The notes below the pieces were generated by a model that saw nothing but the letters and a program-made list of their open reading frames with translations, was not told the origin of the DNA and searched no databases. Both the position numbers and the translations under genes were made by a program. This document shows, piece after piece, positions 33,745 through 44,884 of a DNA stretch of 64,000 nt (its first letter is position 1; every line of letters starts with the position of its first letter). The DNA is taken from contig NZ_CP165734.1 in assembly GCF_041200145.1 (NCBI RefSeq), positions 6,615,001 to 6,679,000 of the forward strand. The letters run 5' to 3'. The DNA is from Bradyrhizobium sp. LLZ17 (GTDB lineage Bacteria > Pseudomonadota > Alphaproteobacteria > Rhizobiales > Xanthobacteraceae).

Positions 33745-35046
33745 ATGACGGCAGCAATGACGGTCTCTGCGGCGGCGGAGAAAGCGACGACGGCGCATGT
33801 GGTGTGGGCGAGCGCGCTTGGCACCGCGATCGAGTGGTACGATTTCCTGATCTACGGCACGGCGGCTGCGCTCGTGCTGAACAAGCTGTTCTTTCCGAGT
33901 TTCGATCCTGTCGTCGGGACCTTGGCGGCGTTCTCGACCTATGCGGTCGGCTTCGTCGCAAGGCCGATCGGCGGCGCCATCATCGGGCATTATGGCGACC
34001 GGCTCGGGCGCAAGACCATGCTGGTCGCGACCATGATCGCGATGGGGCTTGGCACGTTCCTGATCGGCTGCCTGCCGACCTATAGCCAGATCGGCGTCTG
34101 GGCGCCGATTCTGCTCGTGTGCCTGCGCTTCATTCAGGGCATCGGGCTTGGTGGCGAATGGAGCGGCGCGGTGGTGATGGTGGCCGAACATGCGGGCGAC
34201 CGCCGCGGCTTTTACGGCAGCCTGGTGCAGATCGGTTTTCCGGTCGGTGTTGCCGCCTCGACCGGCATCTTCGGCTTGATGACGCAACTGCCCGAATCGG
34301 ATTTCCTGAGCTGGGGCTGGCGCGTGCCGTTCCTGATCAGCATTCTGCTCGTTGGCGTCGGCCTCATCGTGCGGCTCAAGCTCGCCGAGACGCCGCATTT
34401 CAAGGAGGTGGTGGAGCGCAAGGAGGTGCTGGCGCAGCCGGTGTGGGAGGTAATCCGCCGCGACTGGCGCAGTTTTCTGCTGGCGATCGGCATCACGGTG
34501 TCCGAAGTCGGGCTCGCTTATCTCCTCACCGTCTTCACGGTGGTCTATGCCACGACGAAGCTCGGCCTGCCGCGCCAGGTGATCCTCAATGCGGTGGTCT
34601 ATGCCGCGATCGTCGAGTTCGCGACGCTGCCGCTCGCCGGCTGGCTGTCCGACATCTTTGGCCGCAAGGCGCTGTATCTCGCCGGCGGCGTGTTCTCGGT
34701 GGCGCTGGCGTTTCCGCTGTTCTGGTTCCTCGACACCAGGGAGCCGGCGCTGATCACGATGGCGCTCGTCGTGACGATGACGCTGACCCATGCACTGCTG
34801 TTCGGACCAAAGGCGGCGTTCATGCCGGAACTGTTTCGCACTCAGGTGCGCTACAGCGGCGCTTCGTTGGGGGCCAATGTCGCAGCCGCCCTGAGCGGCG
34901 GCTTCTCGCCGCTGATCGCCGCGGCGCTGCTGGCGTGGGCCGGCTCGTACTGGCCGGTGTCGCTCTACATCATCGCGCTCTCGATCATCACGCTCATCGC
35001 AACGCTGATGGCGCCGGAGACGGCGCGGGATTCGCTCAGATCCTGA
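33745..35046 (+). CDS. MFS transporter, metabolite:H+ symporter type
   Basis: 433 residues, 12 membrane segments, with the MHS-type ALGTAIEWYDFLIYGTAAALVL and HYGDRLGRKTML motifs. It is a paralogue of the MFS protein at 23044 by general pattern. It lies 258 bases after the SDR gene and ends 6 bases from the convergent GH79-like gene. The substrate is probably an organic acid; nothing in the sequence specifies which. Confidence 0.87.
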   Translation: MTAAMTVSAAAEKATTAHVVWASALGTAIEWYDFLIYGTAAALVLNKLFFPSFDPVVGTLAAFSTYAVGFVARPIGGAIIGHYGDRLGRKTMLVATMIAMGLGTFLIGCLPTYSQIGVWAPILLVCLRFIQGIGLGGEWSGAVVMVAEHAGDRRGFYGSLVQIGFPVGVAASTGIFGLMTQLPESDFLSWGWRVPFLISILLVGVGLIVRLKLAETPHFKEVVERKEVLAQPVWEVIRRDWRSFLLAIGITVSEVGLAYLLTVFTVVYATTKLGLPRQVILNAVVYAAIVEFATLPLAGWLSDIFGRKALYLAGGVFSVALAFPLFWFLDTREPALITMALVVTMTLTHALLFGPKAAFMPELFRTQVRYSGASLGANVAAALSGGFSPLIAAALLAWAGSYWPVSLYIIALSIITLIATLMAPETARDSLRS

Positions 35047-35052
35047 GCGCCG

Positions 35053-36651
35053 TCATCGGCACGCGGAGTTCGCGGCGCCCGGAAAGGTGAGGAAAGTGAT
35101 GGTTGCCGGCGCGAGCCGGATCGCGCCGGCCGCCGTTGCCTGCCCGGAAAGGCGCGGCAGTTCATTCGCGTCGGCGAGTGCGAGTGTGGCGCCATTCAAT
35201 CTCACCATGGCGCTTTGCAGTCTTGCCGCCTGCAACGTGTAGCGCTCGGACGGAAGCGGCAGCACGATCGTGCGGAATGCGTTCCGCGAGATATTGAGCG
35301 CGAGCACCGTCACGGCGCCCGGCGTTGAGGGATGACAGTGTGCGTAGACGTGAAGGTTCGACGCCGTCGCCGCGCTTGCATCGAGCACGGTCGTTCCCAT
35401 CAGCTGATGCCAGAGCAGCGCGCCCCAATAATCGGGGCGCGGACGGAACGTGATTTCGTCGAGCAGGCCGTAATCGCTTGCTGCCAGCGTATTGTGAAAC
35501 ACCACCTGAACGCCGGCCTTCGCCAGCCGTCCGAGCTGGTCGAGATAGCGGAATGTGTCGAGAAAGGTCTTGTCCCAGCGGTTGCCGCCACAGGCGGCAT
35601 CGGCGGTTTCGGTCAGCCAGATCGGCTTGCCCGGCGCGAACTGATCGCGCAAGCCGCGATAAACCGCGAACGTCGCATCAGTGCGGGCGAGCCATTGTTC
35701 CGAGAGCGCCTGCGCCGGCTCGTCGTTTCCGCCACAGCGCGCCGAGACCGCGTTGTAATGATGGTAGGAGAAGCGATCGATTCCTTCGCCTGACGCCGCG
35801 AGCAGATCGCGCGTGCGTATGCCGGGTACGGACGGCGCGGCGGAGTCGCCGACCGAACCGGGGCCGACGATCAGCGTCTCCGGCGCGGCGCGTTGTAGCC
35901 ACGCGCGAAAGATCCTGAAATCGCGGCCGTAGGCTTTTGCATCATATCCGGGCGGCGCGCCATTCGTCGCTGCCAGCGTCGGCTCGTTCATGAATTCGGC
36001 AGCGGCGATCCGGCTGCCTTGCGATCGCGTCTCATCGACAAGGCGCTGCGCCTGGTCCGGCCTCCACGCGCCGTCCGCATCGCGGCAGCCGGCACTGACC
36101 GCAAAAGAGGTGACGATCTCGGCATCGACCGCGCGCGCAAAGTCGATCATGCCGCGCCACTGCGAGCGGCCTAGCACCGCGTTGAATCCCGGTGGCGGTG
36201 TCGCCGGCGCCTGTTCGCCGTCGGCGAAGAACGCCGCATTGGCCCAGGTCCCGCTGACGCGCAGATACGCCGGCGATAAAGCCGCAGCGAGCCTGCGCAG
36301 ACGGGCGTTGGCAAGATCGATCGGAGATCTGTCGCTGTAACGATCATGCTGATCGAATGGCCGTGTCGTGCGCGGATACGGCTTCCAGAATCGGCCGCCC
36401 ATCACCTCGGCCATCTCAATGTTGTATGATTGAAAGCGCGGATCGATCGTGCCGATCGCTTTCAATTCCGCAGCCACGATCGCCAGCTCGCCGGCCTCCG
36501 CGACGCATGAGGTTGCGGCAACGAGCAGTGCAACCCCTGTCACACGCAAAGCGCGAAGCCGCCCCCGTCGTTGATTGCGCCGTCTTGTGTGCACGCCCTG
36601 ACGCCTTCTTATGCGCGCGCTGCCAAAAGCAAATGCAGCCGCCATATCCAT
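35053..36651 (-). CDS. GH79-like glycoside hydrolase (heparanase/beta-glucuronidase type), exported
   Basis: 532 residues. A basic N-terminus (about 30 residues, arginine-rich) and a hydrophobic stretch 36-52 form an export signal or anchor. The catalytic pair of clan GH-A is visible: acid/base E223 in EFMNEP and nucleophile E348 in IWLTETADAACGG, 125 residues apart, comparable to the 118 in human heparanase (E225/E343). The C-terminal 120 residues look like the beta-sandwich of this family. It probably cleaves a uronic-acid-containing glycan in the envelope or outside. The start is uncertain, with no good ribosome site before 36651. Divergent from the ABC operon. Confidence 0.7.
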   Translation of the reverse strand: MDMAAAFAFGSARIRRRQGVHTRRRNQRRGRLRALRVTGVALLVAATSCVAEAGELAIVAAELKAIGTIDPRFQSYNIEMAEVMGGRFWKPYPRTTRPFDQHDRYSDRSPIDLANARLRRLAAALSPAYLRVSGTWANAAFFADGEQAPATPPPGFNAVLGRSQWRGMIDFARAVDAEIVTSFAVSAGCRDADGAWRPDQAQRLVDETRSQGSRIAAAEFMNEPTLAATNGAPPGYDAKAYGRDFRIFRAWLQRAAPETLIVGPGSVGDSAAPSVPGIRTRDLLAASGEGIDRFSYHHYNAVSARCGGNDEPAQALSEQWLARTDATFAVYRGLRDQFAPGKPIWLTETADAACGGNRWDKTFLDTFRYLDQLGRLAKAGVQVVFHNTLAASDYGLLDEITFRPRPDYWGALLWHQLMGTTVLDASAATASNLHVYAHCHPSTPGAVTVLALNISRNAFRTIVLPLPSERYTLQAARLQSAMVRLNGATLALADANELPRLSGQATAAGAIRLAPATITFLTFPGAANSACR

Positions 36652-36666
36652 TAGCCGCGTTTATAT

Positions 36667-36698
36667 CGCGAATTTTTACTTCAATTTTACTTCGCGAA
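36667..36698. promoter_or_regulatory. AT-rich palindrome between divergent genes
   Basis: TCGCGAA (36667-36673) and TTCGCGA (36692-36698) are inverted arms. Between and overlapping them lie two tandem copies of AATTTT(T)ACTTC. It is the only AT-rich stretch in this 139-base gap and is a candidate operator/promoter for the ABC/molybdenum hydroxylase operon and the GH79-like gene. Confidence 0.45.
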
Positions 36699-36790
36699 AT
36701 CCCGCCAATACCCTCACGGGCAATTGATCTCATCGCAGCCGCTCAATGCCGATCGGTGCGACGCGTTTATTGTAGCCAACGAGGGTTGCC

Positions 36791-38152
36791 ATGCTTGACA
36801 AGGATAAGCGGACATCCACTTCCAATCCGGCTGGAACGGAGGTCAAAACGGACGCCAAGTCGACAAAAAAGCTGAGCCGGCGCACGCTGTTGAAGGGGGT
36901 CGCTGCCGTTGCCGGCGCGGCCGCTGGCTCGGATGCGATCCGCGGATTCCCGACCATCTGGGCGCAGGAGATCAAGGACATCGAGCTGCGCCATGTCGGC
37001 GTGTCCTATTCGGTGGTGAAGGCGATCGGTGACCAGGCGGCCAAGGATCTCGGCTTCAAGGTGACGATGCAGAACCTCGACACCTCCGCTGCCATCAACC
37101 GCTTCATTAGCCAGCCTAATACGGTCGATATCGCCGATCTCGAGGGATGGCAGGCCAAGCTTGCCGCCAAGCGCAGCGTCATCCAGGGTATCGAGGTCAA
37201 GAAGATCAAGGAGTTCGACAGCATCCTGCCGATCTTCACCAAGGGCGAGATCGACGGCCACAAGATCCCGCGCCAGGGCATCTCGCCCTACGAGGCGATG
37301 TATATCGCGAAGCCGGATTCGACCGATCTGAACGACGGCGTCACCGAATGGGCGACCTTCCTGCCGCAGGTCTACAACGCCGACTCGATCGGCTATCGGC
37401 CCGACCTCGTCGGCCATCAAGTCACGGAATGGAAGGATCTGATCGATCCCAAGTTCAAGGGCAAGGCCGCCATCCTCGACGTGCCCGCCATCGGCATCAT
37501 GGATGCCGCGCTCTGCTTCGAAAGCGCCGGACTGATCAAGTACGGCAACAAGGGCAACATGACCAAGGAGGAGATCGACTTCACCTGCAACAAGCTGATC
37601 GAGCTGAAGAAGCAGGGGCAGTTCCGCGCGACCTGGACAACCTTCGACCAGTCGGTGCAGCTGATGGCTGCCGGCGAAGTGGTGATCCAGTCGATGTGGT
37701 CGCCGGCGGTTGCCGCCGTGCGCGTCAAGGAGATTCCCTGCGTCTACGCGCCGGTGAATGTCAAGAACGGCAAGGAAGGCTATCGCGGCTGGTGCAACGG
37801 CATGGGCCTGATGAAACATCTCTCCGGCAAGAAGCTCGACGCGGCCTACGAATATCTCAACTGGTACCTGTCGGGCTGGCAGGGCGGCTTCGTCGCGCGC
37901 TACGGCTATTACAGCCCGGTGCCATCGACCGCGAAGAAATTCCTCACCCCGGCCGAATGGGCGTTCTGGTACGAGGGCCAGCCGGCACCGGAGGTGGTCA
38001 ACGATCCCTACGGCGTGCCGATGGAGAAGGCCGGCACCAAGCGCGACGGCGGCTCGTTCCTCGACCGCGTCAAGAATATCTCGTGCTGGAACACGCTGAT
38101 GGACGAGGCCGCCTACATGAACAAGCGCTGGAACGACTTCAAGGTGGCCTAG
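36791..38152 (+). CDS. ABC transporter substrate-binding protein, spermidine/putrescine (PotD) type
   Basis: 453 residues. An unusually long hydrophilic leader precedes a twin-arginine signal SRRTLLK (R30-R31) and a hydrophobic stretch, so it is exported folded to the periplasm. The mature protein resembles PotD/PotF-like receptors, with EYLNWYLSGWQGGFVARYGY near the C-terminus. It is the receptor for the two permeases and ATPase downstream. Since a molybdenum hydroxylase and an amidase follow, the ligand is more likely a nitrogen heterocycle or amide than a polyamine (inference). Confidence 0.85.
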   Translation: MLDKDKRTSTSNPAGTEVKTDAKSTKKLSRRTLLKGVAAVAGAAAGSDAIRGFPTIWAQEIKDIELRHVGVSYSVVKAIGDQAAKDLGFKVTMQNLDTSAAINRFISQPNTVDIADLEGWQAKLAAKRSVIQGIEVKKIKEFDSILPIFTKGEIDGHKIPRQGISPYEAMYIAKPDSTDLNDGVTEWATFLPQVYNADSIGYRPDLVGHQVTEWKDLIDPKFKGKAAILDVPAIGIMDAALCFESAGLIKYGNKGNMTKEEIDFTCNKLIELKKQGQFRATWTTFDQSVQLMAAGEVVIQSMWSPAVAAVRVKEIPCVYAPVNVKNGKEGYRGWCNGMGLMKHLSGKKLDAAYEYLNWYLSGWQGGFVARYGYYSPVPSTAKKFLTPAEWAFWYEGQPAPEVVNDPYGVPMEKAGTKRDGGSFLDRVKNISCWNTLMDEAAYMNKRWNDFKVA

Positions 38153-38233
38153 AACCGGCTTTCCCTGACCTGACGAGACCGCCGGCACGGCGACGTGCCG
38201 GCGGAAGAGACCGACTTCGAGGCGTTCGCCGAC

Positions 38234-39112
38234 ATGCAGTCCAGTTCAACTCCACAACGCGCCAATCTCGCCGGCTGGCTCTACGTGTCGCCGCTTGTGC
38301 TGGTGCTCGTGCCGTTCTTCATGGCGCCGATCCTGGTCGTGCTGGCGGCAAGCTTCTTTGCCACCGACGGTTTTGGCGGGCTGACGCCGGGCTTCACCCT
38401 CGCAAGCTATGTCGAGGTGCTGCACTCGGCGCTGACGCTGAAGCTGTATCTTGCGACCATCAAGTTCACGGTGCTGACCTGGATCTTCACGCTCATCATC
38501 GGCTTCTTCGTCGCCTATTTCCTGGTCTTCCACGTTCGCAACCAGCTTTTCGCGATCGCCCTGTTCCTGCTCTGCACCGTGCCGTTCTGGACCTCGAACA
38601 TCATCCGGATGATTTCCTGGATCCCGCTGCTCGGCAAGGAAGGCTTGATCAACCAGACGCTGCTCGCGCTCGGCGTGATCCGCCAGCCGCTGGAGGTGCT
38701 GCTGTTTTCTGACCTGGCGGTGGTCATCGCCTATGTCCATCAGCTCACCATCTTCATGATCGTGCCGATCTTCAACTCCATGGCGCGGATCGACAAGAAA
38801 CTGATCGAGGCCGCGATCGATGCGGGTGCCAGCCGTTTCGACATCATGCGCCTGATCGTGGTGCCGATGTCCAAGAGCGGCATCGCGCTCGGCACCATCT
38901 TCGTGGTGTCGATCGTGATGGGTGACTTCTTCGTGGTCAAGGTGATGTCCGGCGGCGGTTCGGCCTCGGTGGTCAGCGCCTTCTACGAGGACGTCGGCGT
39001 GCTGCAATATCCGACCGCGGCGGCAAGTGCGGTGCTGCTGACGCTGGTGCTGGTCGCGATCGTCTCGCTGATCCTGCGCACCGTCGACATCAGGCAGGAG
39101 ATCACGCGATGA
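38234..39112 (+). CDS. ABC transporter permease, PotB type
   Basis: 292 residues, six membrane segments, with the EAA-type loop LIEAAIDAGASRFDIMRLIVVPMSKSGI that docks to the ATPase. The ATG at 38234 is chosen; a GTG at 38195 would add 13 residues and neither has a strong ribosome site. Its stop overlaps the next permease start (ATGA at 39109). It forms a heterodimeric channel with the PotC-type protein. Confidence 0.87.
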   Translation: MQSSSTPQRANLAGWLYVSPLVLVLVPFFMAPILVVLAASFFATDGFGGLTPGFTLASYVEVLHSALTLKLYLATIKFTVLTWIFTLIIGFFVAYFLVFHVRNQLFAIALFLLCTVPFWTSNIIRMISWIPLLGKEGLINQTLLALGVIRQPLEVLLFSDLAVVIAYVHQLTIFMIVPIFNSMARIDKKLIEAAIDAGASRFDIMRLIVVPMSKSGIALGTIFVVSIVMGDFFVVKVMSGGGSASVVSAFYEDVGVLQYPTAAASAVLLTLVLVAIVSLILRTVDIRQEITR

Positions 39113-40044
39113 GCGCTGTTCTCGCAGAGATGCCCAAAGCTGACCTGCCCAAGCCTGACATGTCCAAGACCGACACGCCAAAGACGGTCGCGCCCGTGAG
39201 CACCAAGGCAATCGCGCCAAGCAAGGGCGGACGGCCCTGGACGTTCTACGTGCTCGCGGCGTTGTTTGCACTCTACGTGCTGGCGCTCTACGGCCCGATG
39301 TTCTGCATCTACATCCTGTCGTTCCAGGATATCCGGGGCGGCCTCGTGTTCCCGATGAAGGGGCAGTCGCTGCACTGGTTCGTCGATCTCTTCACCCAGG
39401 TGCGTACCGGCGACGTCAAGGGCTCGTTCGACCGCTCGATCAAGCTCGCGGTCATCGTCACCATCATCACGGTGGTGGTCTCGTTCCTCGCCGGCCTCGG
39501 TTTCCGCAAGCGCTTCCGCGGCGACACCGTGGTGTTCTACCTGATGATCGGCAGCCTGGTTGCGCCGGGCCTCGTGCTCGGACTCGGCACCGGTCTTCTG
39601 TTCCAGGCGCTCGGGCTGAATGCGAGCTGGTATAGTTCTGCGCTCGGCGCGCAGCTGTCCTGGACCTTGCCGTTCGGCGTGCTGGTGATGTTCGCGGTGA
39701 TGTCGCGTTTCAACCATGTCTGGGAGGAGGCGGCCTATGATTTGGGCGCCAGCCGCTGGCAGTCGATCCGGCTGGTGATGATCCCGGTGCTGGCGCCTGG
39801 CCTGGTCGCGGTCGCGCTGTTCGGCTTCACGCTGTCCTATGACGAATTCGCGCGCAGCCTGCAGACGGCGGGCTCGCTCAACACCTTGCCGCTGGAGATC
39901 TGGAGCATGACGCTGAACGTCACTTCGCCGTCGCTCTACGCGCTCGGCACGGTGACGACCATCGTCTCCTTCATCGTCATCGGTGCGAGCCTCGGCAGCA
40001 TCGTGCTGATCCAGAAGAAGCGCGGCAGCGGGGCAAAGGGCTAG
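39109..40044 (+). CDS. ABC transporter permease, PotC type
   Basis: 311 residues. An N-terminal cytoplasmic segment of about 40 residues is rich in Lys, Pro, Thr and Ala with repeated K-(T/P)-D units, longer than in typical PotC proteins. Six membrane helices follow, with the coupling loop EEAAYDLGASRWQSIRLVMIP. Pairs with the PotB-type protein and is translationally coupled to it. Confidence 0.87.
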   Translation: MSAVLAEMPKADLPKPDMSKTDTPKTVAPVSTKAIAPSKGGRPWTFYVLAALFALYVLALYGPMFCIYILSFQDIRGGLVFPMKGQSLHWFVDLFTQVRTGDVKGSFDRSIKLAVIVTIITVVVSFLAGLGFRKRFRGDTVVFYLMIGSLVAPGLVLGLGTGLLFQALGLNASWYSSALGAQLSWTLPFGVLVMFAVMSRFNHVWEEAAYDLGASRWQSIRLVMIPVLAPGLVAVALFGFTLSYDEFARSLQTAGSLNTLPLEIWSMTLNVTSPSLYALGTVTTIVSFIVIGASLGSIVLIQKKRGSGAKG

Positions 40045-40051
40045 GCCGGGA

Positions 40052-41158
40052 ATGAACAAGGATCGCGGCGATATCGAACTGGCGGGCGTCTGCAAGAGCT
40101 TTGACGGTGCGACCTACGTGGTCGACGGCGTCAATCTCAAGATCGCGGACGGCGCCTATTGCTGTTTCATCGGGCCGTCCGGCTGCGGCAAGACCACGAT
40201 CCTGCGCATGATCGCGGGCCATGAAGATCCGACCGCGGGCGAGATCGTGATCGGGGGCCAGAACGTCGTCGGGCTCGCGCCGGTGCAGCGGCGCACCGCG
40301 ATGATGTTCCAGTCCTACGCGCTGTTTCCGCATTTGACCGTGCGCGAGAACATCGCCTTTGCGCTGCGCGTGCGCGGCATGTCGAAAGCCGATCGCCTGC
40401 GTGCGGCCGATGCCATGATCGAGAAGGTCCGTCTGACGCAATTCGCCGACCGGCTGCCGGCGCAGCTCTCCGGCGGCCAGCAGCAGCGTGTGGCGCTGGC
40501 GCGCGCGGCAATCACCGAGCCGCGGGTGCTGCTGCTCGACGAGCCGCTGTCCGCGCTGGACGAGCAGCTCCGGGTGCAGATGCGCCAGGAGCTGCGACGG
40601 ATGCAGCAGGAGCTCGGCATCACCTTCATCCACGTCACCCATACCCAGCTCGAGGCGATCGCGCTGGCTGATCTCGTGGTGGTGATGGAGCAGGGCAGGA
40701 TCAAGCAGGCGGGCGCCGCGCGCGATGTCTACGCGCATCCGCACGACCGCTACGTGGCCGAGTTCATGGGCGGCCAGAACGTGCTGTCGGGGCGGGTGGA
40801 AAAGGTCAACGGCGCGAGCTTCACGCTGGCGCAGGCCGCTCCCTCCGGCATCGAGGTGCCGCTTCAGGCGCGCTCGACAGTTAGCGTCGGCGACCAGGTC
40901 GACATCGCCGTGCGCCGTGACGATGTCGTGCTGGTCAGGTCCGGCAAGGACTTGCCGCCCGGCTGCACGACGTCACTGCCGAGCCGCGTGCTCGCGATCG
41001 AATACCAGGGCTATTTCGTCAAGGTCATGCTCGACACGGTGCCGGACGACGCGTTCGTGGCCTACGTGCCGGAAAAGATCTTCTTCGCGGATCCCTTCAC
41101 CGTCGGCGATGTCGTGACGGCCACATGGGCCACCGGCAGCGCCCTTCCACTCGCCTAA
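40052..41158 (+). CDS. ABC transporter ATP-binding protein, PotA type
   Basis: 368 residues. Walker A GPSGCGKTT, Q-loop FQSYALFPH, signature LSGGQQQRVALARA and Walker B LLLDEPLSALD are canonical. The C-terminal 110 residues form the TOBE-like domain usual in PotA/MalK ATPases. It lies 7 bases downstream of the PotC-type gene. Energises uptake of the unknown ligand. Confidence 0.9.
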   Translation: MNKDRGDIELAGVCKSFDGATYVVDGVNLKIADGAYCCFIGPSGCGKTTILRMIAGHEDPTAGEIVIGGQNVVGLAPVQRRTAMMFQSYALFPHLTVRENIAFALRVRGMSKADRLRAADAMIEKVRLTQFADRLPAQLSGGQQQRVALARAAITEPRVLLLDEPLSALDEQLRVQMRQELRRMQQELGITFIHVTHTQLEAIALADLVVVMEQGRIKQAGAARDVYAHPHDRYVAEFMGGQNVLSGRVEKVNGASFTLAQAAPSGIEVPLQARSTVSVGDQVDIAVRRDDVVLVRSGKDLPPGCTTSLPSRVLAIEYQGYFVKVMLDTVPDDAFVAYVPEKIFFADPFTVGDVVTATWATGSALPLA

Positions 41159-41179
41159 AGCCCCGTCGCGCACAGGAGT

Positions 41180-41671
41180 ATGACCGTGCAGATATCCTTC
41201 ACACTCAACGGCCGGCCAACCACGATCGATGTCGAGCCGGCAACGCTCGTGACCGAGCTCCTGCGCGAGACGCTCAGCCTGACCGGCACCCATATCGGTT
41301 GCGACACCAGCCAGTGCGGCGCCTGCGTGGTGCACCTCAATGGGCTTCCGGTGAAGAGCTGCACGCTGCTCGCCCCCGCGCTCGACGGCGCGACGCTGCT
41401 GACCATCGAAGGCCTGCAAGGCGCGCCTGGCTCGAACCAATTGCATCCCATGCAGGAAGCGTTTCGCGAGCACCACGGCCTCCAGTGCGGTTTCTGCACG
41501 CCCGGCATGCTGATGACCGCGGTGGCGCTTGCCACCGAAAAGCCGGTGCTGACGGAAGCCGACGTCCGCCACGGCCTCGAGGGCAATATCTGCCGCTGCA
41601 CCGGCTACCAGAACATCGTCGTCTCGGTCATGGCCGGCGCAGCCGCCATGAACGCCGCCAAGGGAGAGTGA
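41180..41671 (+). CDS. Molybdenum hydroxylase small subunit ([2Fe-2S], CoxS type)
   Basis: 163 residues. The plant-ferredoxin-type cluster is bound by the cysteines in GCDTSQCGACVVHLNG and the following KSC; the second cluster by CGFC and CRCTGYQNI. The protein passes electrons from the molybdenum centre to FAD. AGGAG immediately precedes the ATG. It is followed by the large subunit after two bases. The gene order S-L-M differs from the classical M-S-L order of CO dehydrogenase. Confidence 0.92.
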   Translation: MTVQISFTLNGRPTTIDVEPATLVTELLRETLSLTGTHIGCDTSQCGACVVHLNGLPVKSCTLLAPALDGATLLTIEGLQGAPGSNQLHPMQEAFREHHGLQCGFCTPGMLMTAVALATEKPVLTEADVRHGLEGNICRCTGYQNIVVSVMAGAAAMNAAKGE

Positions 41672-41673
41672 CC

Positions 41674-44061
<2,388 letters not shown>

Positions 44062-44073
44062 GGAGGTCCACAA

Positions 44074-44871
44074 ATGAAACCGTTTGCCTATCACCAGCCG
44101 GATCAGATTCCCGACGCCGCAAAGTTGCTGATCGCGATCGAGGACAGCAAGCTCGTCGCCGGCGGCATGACGCTGATCCCGACGCTGAAGCAGCGGCTGG
44201 CCAGTCCAACGGCGCTGGTCGATCTTTCCAAACTCGGCAGCCTGAAGGGTATCACCGATGACGGTGCCACCATCACCATCGGCGCGATGACGCCGCATGC
44301 GGTGGTGGCCGCGTCAAAGCTGGTGCAGGCAAAAATCCCCGGGCTTGCCGCGCTGGCCTCGATGATCGGCGATCCGGCGGTGCGCAGCCGCGGCACGATC
44401 GGCGGCTCGGTCGCGAATAACGACCCGGCGGCGGATTATCCGGCCGGGGTGCTCGGCCTGGGCGCGACCATCGTCACCAGCGCGCGCGAGATCGCGGCCG
44501 ACAAGTTCTTCCTCGGCCTGTTCGAGACAGCGCTTGTGACCGGCGAGATCATCACGGCGATCCGCTTCCCGGTGCCGCTCAAGGCGGGCTACGCCAAGTT
44601 CAAGGCGCCGGCCTCGCGCTATGCGCTGGTGGGCGTATTCGTCGCGAAGTTCGCCGGCGGGGTCCGCGTCGCCGTCACCGGCGCGGGCTCTGGCGTGTTC
44701 CGGGTGCCGCCGATGGAGGAGGTGCTGTCGCGAAACTTCGATCCCTCCGCGATCGCGGCGATCAAGATCGACACCGACGGCCTCACCTCCGACATCCACG
44801 CCGAAGCCGACTACCGTGCCCATCTCGTCACGGTGATGGCCAAGCGCGCCGTCGACGCAGCGCTCAGCTAG
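44074..44871 (+). CDS. Molybdenum hydroxylase FAD subunit (CoxM type)
   Basis: 265 residues. FAD-binding motifs AGGMTLIPTLKQR (residues about 29-41) and RSRGTIGGSVANNDPAADYPA are present, with a C-terminal CO-dehydrogenase flavoprotein domain. It completes the heterotrimer with the two preceding genes, moving electrons from the iron-sulfur subunit to an acceptor. GGGAGG precedes the ATG. It lies 13 bases before an amidase gene. Confidence 0.9.
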   Translation: MKPFAYHQPDQIPDAAKLLIAIEDSKLVAGGMTLIPTLKQRLASPTALVDLSKLGSLKGITDDGATITIGAMTPHAVVAASKLVQAKIPGLAALASMIGDPAVRSRGTIGGSVANNDPAADYPAGVLGLGATIVTSAREIAADKFFLGLFETALVTGEIITAIRFPVPLKAGYAKFKAPASRYALVGVFVAKFAGGVRVAVTGAGSGVFRVPPMEEVLSRNFDPSAIAAIKIDTDGLTSDIHAEADYRAHLVTVMAKRAVDAALS

Positions 44872-44884
44872 CTCTTTAGGGTTC

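Noticed and set aside
41125..41673. Long N-terminal extension of the large-subunit gene
   Set aside because: It would run over the small-subunit gene in another frame; the ATG at 41674 with GGGAGAG is the natural start.
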